Positions 1-11,870 of a stretch of DNA of 64,000 nt are shown here, piece after piece. Source of the DNA: Archilochus colubris. Lineage: Eukaryota > Chordata > Aves > Apodiformes > Trochilidae. A model generated the notes under the pieces. It was not told the origin of the DNA. It did not search any database and saw only the letters and a program-made list of their open reading frames with translations. How positions within the stretch are numbered: the stretch's first letter is position 1; each line of letters begins with the position of its first letter. The position numbers were made by a program, and so were the translations under genes. The stretch lies in contig CM041085.1 in NCBI GenBank assembly GCA_023079485.1, positions 32,659,121 to 32,723,120 on the forward strand. The letters are read 5' to 3'.

Positions 1-3000
1 TGGAGAGTGGTGACTGACTAACAGATTTATGGAAAAGCAAATCCAAGAAAACAGACACTATGGGCAGCAGTAGCCTGTTGTTTGGTGCTTTTTAATCTAA
101 ATAGTTTTAAATTACAGGAAGTAAATAAATCCATTCAATGGCCGTGCACCCCCACCCCCCAAGTTGTAAGGACATTAATATTTTTTATTTGCTGTATTGA
201 AAAAAGATTTTATTTCTGTCTGGAAATACTTCAAAAGGTTAAAAAGGTTTTATAGCTTTATGCTTTCTCTATTGGCTCTTGGTATAACCTGTCTGCTATC
301 CATTAGAACACATTCCTCAATCATTGGGCAGCCTGCTTATACATTAAGACAATACTGAATTACCAAACTGGATTCACTGCAGCAGGTCCCAGTAACTAGA
401 ATAAGAAAGTGAAATAAAACTTATCACCACTGAAGTAAATATTTCCTCCTGCAAAATGTGAAGCAAGCATCTAATCCCTCTAGGAAGAAAAAGAACTGTT
501 CTGAAATAATACTTGTTGCCTTACTCCTTGCCAGTAAGTTGTATAGATTGTACAAGAAAGTGGTTCTAATTCTTCTCATATAGAGAATTCTTACAGACGC
601 TCTGTCAAAATGCTAGTAAATTTGCTTATGTTATTTTTAAAAATACAAATATTAGACAAAAAAGTAGATTAATATTTCCTTACACAGAAGAACAGCAAGT
701 CCAATCAGATAAAGCAGATAAAAACACGGTGAGAAAAGAATACATATCCCACGGGAAACATAGCAACATTTTATCTTTTGCCCTTCCTTTAACGATTACA
801 ACCACTTACATTCTAAAGCTTTCCCTTACATCCAGAAAGCAACTCATTCTGTATGAGATTGTGGAATAATAAAGTTCTATCATTTTGCTATGGGCCAACC
901 GTTTGCAGGTGGTATTCCTAAAGGAATGACATCAGTCTGACCAGCAGATAGAAATGAGATGTGTTTACATGATCAATGACTACAAGCTAATAAGGCTGTC
1001 AGGCTGAATATCAAATATTTTACAATCACAAATTGCCTGCAATCTGAAGAGTAAAAAATAAAGCAAAAAATGAAGTGGTGCAGCAGCTCCTAGGAATAAC
1101 ATTTTTTTCAGAAACTGCAACACATTTCAGGAAATTTGGTGAGCAGACAGAGGCAAAATTCATCAAGAGAATTATTCACTCGGCATTAGCATTACAGCTG
1201 TGTTTTGCTTCCCAAGACTTTTGCTTTTATCTGCAATTTTGTTGATTATGCATATGCAAAATATTTTATCTATTCTATCTGTCCCTTTTCCTTTTAAATG
1301 ATGCACTAATCTGTAATGACAAGCATGGCACTGCACATGGAAAACTCATCTTCAGGGCAGGCAAAGGCACTTGGCTCATATATAGCAACTTTCAAAAATC
1401 TGAATCCAAGATGGATGATATTGATGTAAATCTTCTCTAACAACATAAATGTGCTGTGTTATACGAGAATGATGCTTTGGTTTTGGGAAACAGTTGTGGT
1501 ATGCCAGCTGAATTAGTCACTGATTATTCAGAAAGCATGACTGCAGCAGCAAACCAGCACTTCAATTTTAATTTATGAGTCTTGTGCAGGGTGACAGACA
1601 TTTGCATAAGAGTGACAGTTACTTTAATCCCCTATACTCTTGATTTGCGTTTTGGTTTCCCTGAATGCATTTCTAAATCAGCAAAGCTTCAGTCAATTAG
1701 GAATTATAATACTTCTTGGGAAAGAAAAAAACGCTTTCAATCCAAATACAATTCCCTTGAAATAAATTATTTGCATACAGCACAGCCAGTGCCAGTAACT
1801 GTATTAAAATGCCATTGCTAATTAAATTGTATCCTTTAAACCTGACAGTTTTAAGCAGCAAAGGAGGAGAAAGTGTTAAATATATGTATAATTTAAAGCA
1901 ATATTTTAAACACACGTTACTCAACAAATATTTGCTGAATATTTCCTGGCTAAAATACATAGTGATAGCTGTTTTCCTATTCCCTCACACAAAGGGGCAA
2001 GACGACAAAAGCAGCTGTCTGATTAGGGGCACTGTTGTCCTGAATCAATTACATCCAGGCAGCAGACAGCTCTACTTATGCACCTGTTTTTAAATAGAAA
2101 GCTTCTGTAGCTCCCAAGCCTTGTACAAGGGAGATGGGGCAGAGAGAGCATGAATGAAAGAAACAATAATTCTTCTGAAGGTCAGCCAGGGCATCCTGCA
2201 TCCCTTGCCCTCCACACTCACTGATTGCCTCTGAATGGGAAATCCGCCCAAATCTGTTATGATCAAGAAGGGGGGAGAGGGAGGAGATCTGTGTTGAGGA
2301 TGTGTCACTTTCACTCACTTTTGAATAAACATAATTCCTGTGTTTCACTGACGGACATCTATTTCCCAGAGCTGTTTGAGCTGAAGAATGGCAGAGCTGA
2401 GAAGCCTGAGAAGTGGCGGCTCATCCAGATTGCAGCATGCATCCAGGTACCCATTGCCACATTCCCAACCTAACCCTCCTGACCAGGTCTGCTGCTTCAA
2501 ACTCTGCTCACAGCAAAGGTACCCAGGTATTTGTCTGCCTCTCTGCACTGCACCCTGCCTGTTTACCTTCTAGCCTGGTTGCAGACTGAGAGGCCATGGT
2601 CTGGTTATTTTGATGAGCTCAAATCCCACATAAAGAACCTTCTCTAATTAATTCTATACCATAGCTCTGGTAGACACCTTTCTACAAGAAACTCACTACC
2701 TCTTACCACTTGGAATAAAAAGGAGACTGTTTGTGCAGTCTTTTAATCCATACACAATGATTTCCATATATTATGAAATATTTATCCAGAGCACACTTTC
2801 TTTTTTAATATTAATAAAGTCTTAGTCTTCGCTTCATACATTTATTTTTTGAAACAGGATAAAGAAATTAGAATATATTGTTTATTATTATTTGAATGCA
2901 TGAAGAAAAATGTGGTCAAACTGATGAAACAGAGTGGGCTTTGGCCAGGGCTGTGAATCTATTCTGTTTTTATATCCACCACTAAAACAAAGAGTCCCCA

Positions 3001-4159
3001 CATCTCTGTTTCCCTGTGTACACAGCAGAGGACAAATAGATTGCTATCTTCAGGAAAAGCACGATGTAAGTACTACAGAAGGAAGAACACACCCCAAAAT
3101 ATACATAGAAGGGTATTTTAACATAATTCCTGAATGATTTCCATTTTTCTATGATGGTTTTACATACAAAAAAGATTCTGAGAAGTATTTCAGACTTAAA
3201 GACCAGCCTTAAGGGCTTTGTACTAAATATGGACAGTAAAAATCAGGACTGAAAAATTCTTTAACACCATTTCAAAAACCTTTCAAGAATTTTATTTTTC
3301 AGGTCCTAGGTATTTAACTAGTACTTAGGCCCCCAAATAAATCATGACAGCACTACACAATCTAAAATTGTAGAGGGCACAAGCACTGAAAAATCACTGT
3401 GGTGGATCTGTCTCTACTGATGGTTGGGAAATCTATGATACCCTCTTTGACTACATGTTTAAGATGAATCAAGTTGAGACAGATAAAATATGATGAAGAT
3501 AGATATCCAGATACTTTCAATGGTCTCACTGCTTGCATAAATCTTTGGGTACCTAGGTGGCTTTAGAAACACCACCTGACACATGAGAAAATGGAATTTA
3601 AGTTCTTCAGTATTTTGGTGTCAAAATGTGCACACACAAAGACAAAGCCAAGTTTTGTAACTGGAATTATTGCCTTTGGACCACCAAACCCCTAATTATG
3701 GTTCTAAACAGTGTCTGCCTGACGGCAATTTCTGAGGCTGAAGGATGACCTTTTTGAAAGATACAGCTATGAGAACAAAGCTTTCCACTAGTCTGTATTA
3801 GAAGTTGTCTTTATAATGAATAGAAATCATTTCTAGTAGAGATTTATATTTCAAAAAAGCCTAAAAGATAGTCTGGAGCACGAAATTACTACTTATTGAA
3901 CAAACTGAAATTTTAGTATGCCTTTTCTTAATGGTCTCTGCTGCCTCTTTCATTAAATGGGAAACATTGCTCATTCTGATTTTCCTCAATATATCAAAAG
4001 AAAAAGGCCACTTGTTAAAAAAAGAGATTTTGGTCCAGTTATTTAAAAGAGCTTTAGCAGAAACTTCCAAAGAATAGGGAAAAAAGGTGTCAGCAAAAAG
4101 CACTTCAAATACAGGAAACAGTATGGACAGTTTAGAAGTAGAAGGCCAAACGAGGAAAA
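1..4159. other. AT-rich non-coding DNA, no recognised repeat
   Basis: Only short open frames with no recognisable domain are present. A GC-richer patch at about 2100-2580 stands out and contains the weak exon candidate listed separately. I recognise no LTR or LINE signature here. Confidence 0.6.
2370..2446 (+). other. weak candidate internal exon, unrecognised
   Basis: A pyrimidine-leaning stretch ends in CCCAG at 2365-2369, and a CAG/GTACCC donor-like site lies at 2444-2450. They bracket 77 bp that stay open in one frame and read ELFELKNGRAEKP followed by EKWRLIQIAACIQ. The amino-acid mix looks protein-like and the patch is GC-richer than its surroundings. I recognise no family. A short open frame between chance splice sites is expected many times in 64 kb, and the donor is not a strong one, so this is a weak call. 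Confidence 0.12.
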
Positions 4160-4640
4160 AGGGGACACATTTGACTTCAGTAAGGCTCTCAACACATCAC
4201 CCACAATATTCTTAAATCCACATTAGTCCAGTCTATTTAGGTACAAAATCAACTGATTGGGCTCAGAGGTGATGGTCAAAGGGTGATGCTCTGCCTGGAA
4301 GGCTGGTTACAAGCAGAGCTCTGCAGGGCTTTGTCCTGGAACTTATTCTGGTTAACATCTTTGCAAGTGACCCAGAGGAGGTGGCAGTGGCATTAGGTTT
4401 GCTGCTCACTGCAAAATGGTGGGAGACATCAATGTGCTTGGGAGCAGAGCTGCCATTCAGGAGGGATCAGGGAGGATGGATTGAAGGAGAAAGCTGACAG
4501 GGAACACTTAGGAAACACTACAGGGACAAGCAAAAAATGCTGTACCTGAGGATGAATAACCACCTCTACAACAATACTGGCTGGAGAGCAGCTCTGAGGA
4601 CATAGCCCTGTAGGTGTGAGCAGGCAGGAGCCAGCCACAG
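4160..4640 (+). mobile_element. CR1 LINE fragment, reverse-transcriptase part, decayed
   Basis: The forward strand carries a broken reading of the CR1 ORF2 reverse transcriptase. FDFSKALN near 4168 corresponds to the family's DFSKAFDT motif. Further on are a degraded VTSGVPQGSVLGP-type segment near 4305-4345, a DPEE segment near 4370, and a QKMLYLRMNN stretch followed by CTGGAGAGCAGCTCTG near 4580-4600, as in the C-terminal part of CR1 RT. Stops and frameshifts are frequent and neither the 5' part nor the 3' tail is present. It is a dead, old fragment; its ends are approximate. Confidence 0.75.
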
Positions 4641-7600
4641 AAGTTACTGATAAACCAAAGCAAAGTAAAAAATACAAATATTCAAAACTATTTGTAATAA
4701 GTGTATACTTTCATATTAAAAAAATGGGTTGATAATAATTGCCAAGAAATTAGGCACCTTGCTAGCTTCACACCAACTGCCATGTGAAATCTCACATTTT
4801 ATTGAGAACATGGGTAACTTAGACCAACAGGAGAGACAAATGCTGTACTTGGATGGAAGGAAGCATATGAACTTTTCCAAAGACTCATAAGATTATTTTA
4901 TTCATCTTTCTTTGCCTAGCAAAACTCAGTAAAACACCTTCAGTGTATTTTACGTGGCACATATTAAAAATTTGTGCAGTGCATAAAACTACACGTCAAA
5001 TTAAATTACAGGAGGTTTCTCAATGTACCCATTATATTAAGAGCAAGTTGAAAGAGAGGAAAATCTGCTTGAAAATTATAAACATTGTATAAAAACCTAT
5101 GCCTTTATATAGCCTTACAATTTAAAAAAAAAAAACAACAAAACTAAGTATTGAGCACTGCAAAAGAATTAAAATATTTTTCACCTTATGTTTCTGTGCA
5201 AGGTGGTCAATGTGGTTATTTTTTGTTTGATGTTGTTCTTGTTGGTTGTATTTATTCTGTCATTTAGAAAGTCTGCCTCAAAAGTCAAGGGTTTGAGGTG
5301 AAAAGGCAGCGTACCAGCCAAGAGAATATGCACAGATCAGAGATTGTTCAAGTGTTGTATTGCTCACTCTCCCACAGACACCCCTAAAAGCTGATTTGTA
5401 CTCCCCTATTTTAACATGGATGATACCACAACACTGTTCTATTTAGACATAATGTTCTATTGAAAGCTAAGTCCCTAAGTCACTTAAAATCTAGAACTGT
5501 ACTCCAAGAATAATACATATTTGTAGCATTCAGTCACTGGAAAATGAGCAGCTTTGTAGCTCTCTTCATAAAGAGAAGCTTCCAGTTGCCTATTTAGACA
5601 ATCTGTACAATCTTCCTGGCAGATCATAGCTAATACTTAGTACTAGCGTGGGCAGTCTAAATTAGTAAAGTGAGAGATTATATTTCCATTAAGACAATTT
5701 TATATTCTATTCCTCTGTATACACCAATTATAATCCAGACATATTTTGAAGAACAGGTCAAGTGGTTGACAAATCTGCAAAAAGTTCTAGACACTGAGAA
5801 GTAGAAAATATTTTGCAATATCTATTCATATCAATCTTGAGATGAAAAGGATTCCCATGATGAAATAACCCAGGTATTAGTTTACTAACAATGACACATA
5901 GCTTATATTTCTTTATACTTTCTGCCAAGTGATCAGCTAACACCATCAGGAAGTGCATCTGAAACAGCAAGTGTCATTTGAGATGTTCAATGACTCTTCA
6001 TTAAGTTGGTGAAAGAAAAGAAGTAGTATAATATTTTCCATTTTAATTATCTGTATACAGTAACTATTATAGCAACTGCACTGCTATTTACTTTCCTGGT
6101 AACTATGATGAAATATGTCACAATGAAATAGAAATAAAATTAGCTAAAATATGAAAGAGAAGAAATAGAGGAAATAAACCTTGAAGTTACAGCTTGCAAG
6201 AAATACCTAAAATGTCAATGCCTAAAAAGTCATTCTTACAGTCAGAGGCTCTAAAGGTATGCACACCAATGGCAGTATATACATCACACTTGCTGATCAC
6301 TTCACATCACACTTTTAAGGTTTGCTTGACCTGATGAAGGTGCAGCAATATCTGTATTTGACCTGTAAGAAAACTCAGAAGGCACATTCTACATTTCTTT
6401 GCTCTGGCACAGTCAGTGTGATAGACTTTCTTTTTAATTTCAGGTTTCTCTTTATGGGAAGTTACACCCAAGTCACAAAATAAACTGGGCAGACTGGTAG
6501 CGGGTCCTTGCCAAGGGGCAAATTAGCATGAATAGAGAGTTAATACTGCTCTATTATTAAATCTGCACCACAAGCCTCTGGAATTTCACCAAGGTATGTC
6601 TGCTCAGGCTGCTGTACAAGTAGTTGCAGTCAAGTGAGCAGTAACTAAATCAAGAAGCCAGTAAGATTCGGAAGCCAGCACTGTGGCTACAGCAGCAAAT
6701 GTCTGAGCATGGTCTCACCAGTGTGTGTCCCAGAGCATGTTCCCCAGGCAGTGCCTGACCCTGTGGGGGCAAATGCCCTCAGGGCTTACAGCCCAGCAGC
6801 TCTGCCACCCACCCTGGCCACCCCAGCAGAGAGTGGGGCTACAATACAGACACCAGAGAGGTTAAGCCAGGCCCACCGTCAGAGCAGGATTTGTGGCTCA
6901 ACATAGTTGTGCCCTGCAAGGGCTGCCTTATATTCTGACTCTTGAAGTTCAGCTATGGAAACAAAACTCAGAATGTGACAGGTTTGGATTCATTACTGAA
7001 GACACTCTGCAGCCTGAAGACCCATTCCCTGGCTGAATGCTTTTTCAGACTGCTCTGGTAGATAAATACTACCATGCTCAGGGACCATCTACATCCATTT
7101 TTCACAACTTTTACTTCTCCCAGACAGCACATGTCTTCTTACAGTGATATACAGAGATGGAAAACATCAGCAATAAAAGATGGTAACTACAATGTCTCAA
7201 TCTTGACAAGGCTATGCGTTTTCAGCAATTCACATGGTTCCTGTGGGAACCCAAAGCAGCTCATGCCATCGTAGCTCCTTCCTTTCTAGAAGCAGTGAAC
7301 AAGTCAGATGTCTGCCTTCAAAATCCACGCTCAGTTTCAAAGCCCCTCTTCTCCTATTCTCCATATAAATATGTTATGCTCTGAAAGTCTCTGTTCTCTT
7401 TTCAACCCTGCCGGATGCAGCTCCATTATCCCTGGAAGTTGCTTTAACACCTGCCTCCTGCGCCAGCCAAAACAACACCATCTGTTGCACAGCCTGTAAG
7501 GTCTATAAGCCACAGTGTTTTCTGATTTGCCTAAAATATAATGAATCCTTCCTCCCCAAGCACGCCAGGCCCAGCAGCTTTCCCAGGGCTTTGCCGGGTG

Positions 7601-10250
7601 CTTGTTTCGCTTCTTGAGCTCCTTTTGTTCCTGCCTGGGCACGGGGAACAGCCCCACGCCACCTCACAGCACTCGCTGTCTGAGAGGTCAGAACAAAAAC
7701 ACCATGAAAATGCCTGGCAAACAGATGCCAAACCCACAGCCAAGGTTGCATGAGGTTTCTAATTGCAGTCTGTGGGACAGAGTACAATGCTTCAGACTCC
7801 TCATTACTCTCCGGTTTGTTTTTTCAACAGATGTCAAAAGGGGTAGGTGAGCAACAGGCCACATCTTGTAGTAAGCAGAAAGCATGTGTAGGACCTGGGG
7901 TCAAGACTCACCAGGGCTGCCCTGCCCTCCCATATGCCCCATGCTCTGCCCTGCTATTTCTTGTCACTTCTATTTCCCTTCCAGTTTTCCCCTTGTCTCC
8001 TGCAGTATCTTTTTCCCACTTCAAGACTCATTGCCACTGAAGGAATTAATTTATCAAGGTGGTAAATAAAGGATGGGAGTGGGATGAGAGAGTTGATTAT
8101 TTCAAGTACTATGCTAGAGACCATCAGGATCCTGAACCTCTGTCTTTGTACTACCTTAAAATCTGCAGCTGTCTTACCTTCAGATTTGGGAAGTTTAAGT
8201 TCAAATTTCCTAGCAGTCTGAGAAATACTAGTATTCTGTGGAATATAAAGGTTCATAGAAACCACCTGAATATTAAGGAGTGGGAAGTCTTATGAATTTT
8301 GATCAGCCTGTCTCTGTTGATATTTTAATTTGTTGTCTTTTCTGCCTATTTACCTCAAGCTAAGGAGGAGAACTGCAAGCCAGCCAGCCAAACAGCCAGC
8401 CCAGTTGCCTACATTTTGTTTCCTTGGAGGAAAGCAAGGAAAGGAAGCCGTCTAACCAAACTGCCAAAAGCTCGAAGGACATAATTTCGCATGTTGAAAT
8501 GCTCATTTGAATTTAGTCACTTATTTAAAATTCAGAGGTTGGGTTTAATATTAACAAAAATTACCTTTCTAAAATTCAGCTCGGCTGACCAGGCAACATC
8601 CAGCTTTGCATAAAGCAACAAAAATGAGGCTTGTCAGAAATCAGCCATACTTTCCAAGGAAATGGGAGCCAGAGTGCTCAGATGAAAATCAATACTCAGA
8701 AGCAATTCTTCTAATAAACAGACTTTTCTGTTTCACCCCTGGCTATCATGCATCTTGCCTGATAGTTCAAGACTGTGAAACTTTCCCTCTTTTCCACAAT
8801 GAAGGAAGTTCCCAGCTGCATGTATGAGACAGTAACCCTTAAAACCCCAAAGTTATCAAATAGGTATAGGGCTGTGGTGTAACCATTGCTTCTTTCCTAC
8901 TTCAGATTTCACATTAAATGGAAAAAAAAACAAAAAAAAAAAAAGGCAAACCAAAAAACATTGAAAGCTGCAGGACTTCTCACAAAGATCATGCAATTTG
9001 TGTGCATCAGAACCTAGGGATGAGGAAATCCATGTGGAGACATTTGTCATTCAGGGAGGCTGCTGACCTGTCCTGCTAGCCCTGTTTAGAGGAAATGGGG
9101 ACATAGCCTTAGACAAATAACTTTTATAAGGTTAAGGTTTCAGTCTACTTTACATCTGGCCCTGATTCTCTACTGCCACCCACACAGGTGAAATTTAAAC
9201 ATCTTTCTCAATGCAGCTTTGTGTCTACATCATCTGTGATTAGTAAACAGCAATCATTTTTAATGCTATTTGGAAAATGTTTTGGCTGCATTTCAGGCGT
9301 TTTTATGTATTCTCATCATGATCTTTTTCAGTAATTAAATTTAAGATAATTAACATTTTTCTTCCAGTCTGAATCTGCACATCTCTTTACCCATGTTCCA
9401 GAACATTAAATTACATTTAGTAAAAGCTTCATTGTATCCTAGAAAACAACTGAGTCACTGAAGGTCAAAGTCTTGTTTTTATTCCATCTAAATAATAAAT
9501 GATAGTGCATACAATACTGAAATATTTAGTCCAAATTATTGAATGGCATTTGGCTCAAAATTGGTTTTATTCAGCTATTTATTCCTTTAATATCTAAGAA
9601 GTACAAAATGTACTTTATAAATTCTGGAGGTGAGGTGAGTCAGTATTTCAACAGAGCAATCCACAGTGAACTCGATGTTAATGCAACCAACCCTGGTATG
9701 GCTGTATTCTATATGTTTTTATGTTGAGAGATCAGAAATGGAAAACTTGGTGCCATCAAAAACACCCAATAGACCTATCAGGAAAAACAAAACATGCAAT
9801 TACAGGCTCCAACATTTGCATATTTCAGGATGAAGAAATATCTAATACATATTTAATATGTGCATTTTAATATAATTTCAGCTTTAACAGATTGCAGCTT
9901 TTCCAAAAGAAATATCATGAATTGTCTTTGTTGAAAGAAAGCTTAATTCCTGTATTGGCATTTAAATTCACACACTTCACCTCTATACTTACAAGTCTTG
10001 TAAACTAATTCTTAATATAATAGTCCATCTGTATTCAAAGAGACACTAAAGCAAACTCAGAAACATTTCCACTAGTAATTTGAAGTTTATAAATGTGATA
10101 TATTTTAAAAAGAAGTTAACTTCATAGTGCTACTGCTAAGATTATGCAAGGAAATAATTTGTATAAATGCCACTGATAATTGTCAAGATACATTTTGATT
10201 AATTTATTTGAAAAAATAACCTGGTATTATTTCAAAAAGCTCATATTGCA
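4641..10250. other. non-coding DNA without recognised repeat
   Basis: I see no gene or recognisable mobile element. GC-richer patches lie at about 6690-6930 and 7400-7760. An (AGCC)-like short run sits at 8377-8402. From about 8420 to 8640 there are several CpGs and little simple sequence, which could suit a conserved non-coding element, but nothing in one sequence can show this. An A-rich run lies at 8921-8944. Confidence 0.5.
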
Positions 10251-10525
10251 GAACAATCATGGAATGGCTTAGGTTGGGAGGGGCCTTAGAGATCATGTAC
10301 TCCAACCTCCCTGCCATGGGCAGGGATGCCTCTGATCTAAACAAGGTTGCTCAGGGCCTCATCCAACCTGGCCTTGAACACCTCCAGGGAGTGGGCATCC
10401 ACAGCATCTCAGGACAATCTGTTCCAGAGTCTCATCACCCTTGTAGCTAACAACTTTTTCCTAATATCCAATCTAAAACTATTCTCCTTCAGTTTAAAAC
10501 CATTTCCTTTTATTCTGTTGCTGGA
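10251..10525 (-). mobile_element. CR1 3' end segment of the outer element
   Basis: The plus strand reads AATCATGGAATGGCTTAGG followed by GTTGGGAGGGGCC, the reverse complement of an avian CR1 3' terminus. Next come the ACTCCAACC, CTCAGGGCC and CATCACCCTTGTAG blocks typical of this end. The terminal octamer repeat is short and decayed, so this copy is older than the one at 60571-60996. Confidence 0.9.
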
Positions 10526-10802
10526 TTGGTTGTACCTTGCTGTGTTTTCTTTCCAACTGACGCCAGGGTGGTTAAAGTTCCCCATGAGGACCAACCAGGG
10601 CTTGTGAATTACTATGTCTAGGAAGGGCCTCTTCCAGTTGGCCCTCCTGCTCAGGCTATCTGTAGCACACACCCATGGTAATGTCGCCTTCCCTTCCTTT
10701 CAACCTCACCAACAGGAACTCAGTCTTGTCTTCATCACTCAGCAGGTAGAGCTCCATGCATTCTGGTTGTTCACTGACAGAGGGCAACACCCCCTTCTTT
10801 TC
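10526..10802 (-). pseudogene. CR1 ORF2 endonuclease fragment (C-terminal part)
   Basis: The minus strand reads PECMELYL, then MGVCYR, a stop, and a segment with LVLMGNFNHPGVSW. These correspond to the apurinic-endonuclease-like domain of CR1 ORF2. The family motif is GDFNHP; here the aspartate, a catalytic residue of this fold, is asparagine (GNFNHP), and stops or frame changes occur upstream. The domain is inactive. It joins directly to the 3' segment, so the reverse transcriptase that should follow is missing. Confidence 0.85.
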
Positions 10803-10997
10803 ATAGAATCATAGAATTGACTGAGTTGGAAGGGACCTCAGAGATCATCAAGTCCAACCCTTGATCCACTACCACTGCAGTTACTTGACTATGGCACTGA
10901 GTGCCACATCCAGTCTCTTTTTAAATATCTCCAGGGATGGAGAATCCACTACTTCCTGGGGCAGCCCATTCCAATGCCTCATCACCCTCTCCCTTAC
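10803..10997 (-). mobile_element. nested 5'-truncated CR1 copy
   Basis: The plus strand starts with TCATAGAATCATAGAATTGA and continues with GAGTTGGAAGGGACCTCAG, the reverse complement of a CR1 3' end with its octamer tail. The body holds the blocks for 'gtggcactcagtgcca' and 'ccatccctggagatattta', which are shared with the copies at 58387-58578 and 60571-60996. It is only about 195 bp, a usual length for a 5'-truncated LINE. It lies inside the endonuclease of another CR1 in the same orientation, so it inserted later. I see no clear target-site duplication, which is common for CR1. Confidence 0.9.
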
Positions 10998-11160
10998 TTG
11001 TCCTCTCTGAAGATCCTAAACCCTTCTAGTCCAACACACCAGTCATAGGAGTCATTCCACCATGTATCCGTGATGCCAATCAGGTCATAGTGCTGCAGAC
11101 ACACAAGCATCTCCAGCTCCTTCTGTTTATTACCCATACTGCAGGGATTCTCATAAAGGG
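10998..11160 (-). pseudogene. CR1 ORF2 endonuclease fragment (N-terminal part)
   Basis: The minus strand reads NPCSMGNKQKELEMLV, then HYDLIGITDTWW, then [16 protein letters not shown]. This is the start of the CR1 ORF2 endonuclease, where the family has N-SMGNKQEEL and ITETWW. The glutamate of the TETWW motif, a metal ligand in this fold, is aspartate here. The frame then runs into the nested CR1. This stretch and 10526-10802 would be contiguous without that insertion. Confidence 0.9.
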
Positions 11161-11460
11161 ATTTGACCTGTGCCCCTGGTGGAGTATTGAGCCCCTGATG
11201 AAGTACAGTTGCATGATCCCAACACCTTTTGATGGGCACAGGCTCTAGAGTTCCTACCTCTCCCTTCTCAGGTATTCTATGCTTCCTAAACCATAAAAAT
11301 AATAACTCTTGCCTCTTCATTTCTCATTCCTCTCTGTCAGCCATCACAGCTGAGATGGCAAAGTGAGGGCTTTTGCTAGCACACCATCCTACAAACCTTG
11401 GCATGCTAGATCCAGACTTATTCCTAGTAGGCCTAGTTTTATCCCCTTCCCTCTTCAAAT

Positions 11461-11870
11461 TTAGTTTAAAGCTCTATCTATGAGCCCCACACTAATTCCT
11501 GTCCCATGATTCTTTTCCTCCTCTGGGCAACTGCATTCCATTTGATGCCAGGAGGCCATCGTGACCCATAATAAAAAAACCCAAAGCCCTGCCAGTGAGC
11601 CCAGCCCTGGAGCCATGAGCCAGTTGGCTATTTCTGTTGATTTCCTCATTTTTTTTCCTGCCATTTGAGGGATGGAGTAGAACAGAACTTGTGCTCCTGA
11701 TCCCTTAACCAATCATCTCCAGGCCCTGAAATCTATCTATCAGTTTTAGGCTTCTTGTTGCCACCTCATCACTGGCCACCCAGAAGAGCTTTAGCAAAGA
11801 GCCTTTAATCAAAGTGATTATAGCCAGGATCAAAATTATAAATGCAAAAAAATTGACATGCCTGGGATAA
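11461..11870 (-). pseudogene. CR1 ORF1 esterase (SGNH-like) domain remnant
   Basis: The minus strand reads VASDEVATRSLKLIDR and, after an out-of-frame join, VKGSGAQVLFYSIPQ and a terminal VGLIDRALN. These resemble the esterase-like (SGNH hydrolase fold) domain found in ORF1 of some CR1 elements. In that family an HVGTND motif precedes the RSL segment and VKGSGAQVVFSSILP follows. Here the HVGTND motif is degraded to WVASDE. Stops and frame shifts show it is dead. Identification rests on remembered motif order, so the 11870 limit is approximate. Confidence 0.65.

Larger units (their letters stand above)
10251..11870 (-). mobile_element. CR1 LINE, internally deleted and interrupted by a second CR1
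   Basis: Read on the minus strand, the pieces occur in CR1 order. ORF1 esterase remains lie at about 11870-11461, the start of the ORF2 endonuclease at about 11160-10998, more endonuclease at about 10802-10526, and the 3' end at about 10525-10251. A separate 3'-end CR1 copy (10803-10997) splits the endonuclease between the FRIFREDK segment and the KKGVLP segment, which are adjacent in CR1 proteins. The reverse-transcriptase region, normally about 2 kb, is absent: endonuclease reading passes directly into the GFKLKENSFRLDIRKK 3' segment near 10515-10530. A single element with an internal deletion is the simplest reading; two copies joined by chance is the alternative. Confidence 0.85.

Noticed and set aside
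6690..6930. Coding exon in a GC-richer patch
   Set aside because: The 65-codon frame is rich in Ala/Pro/Gln without domain features, and no splice borders frame it.
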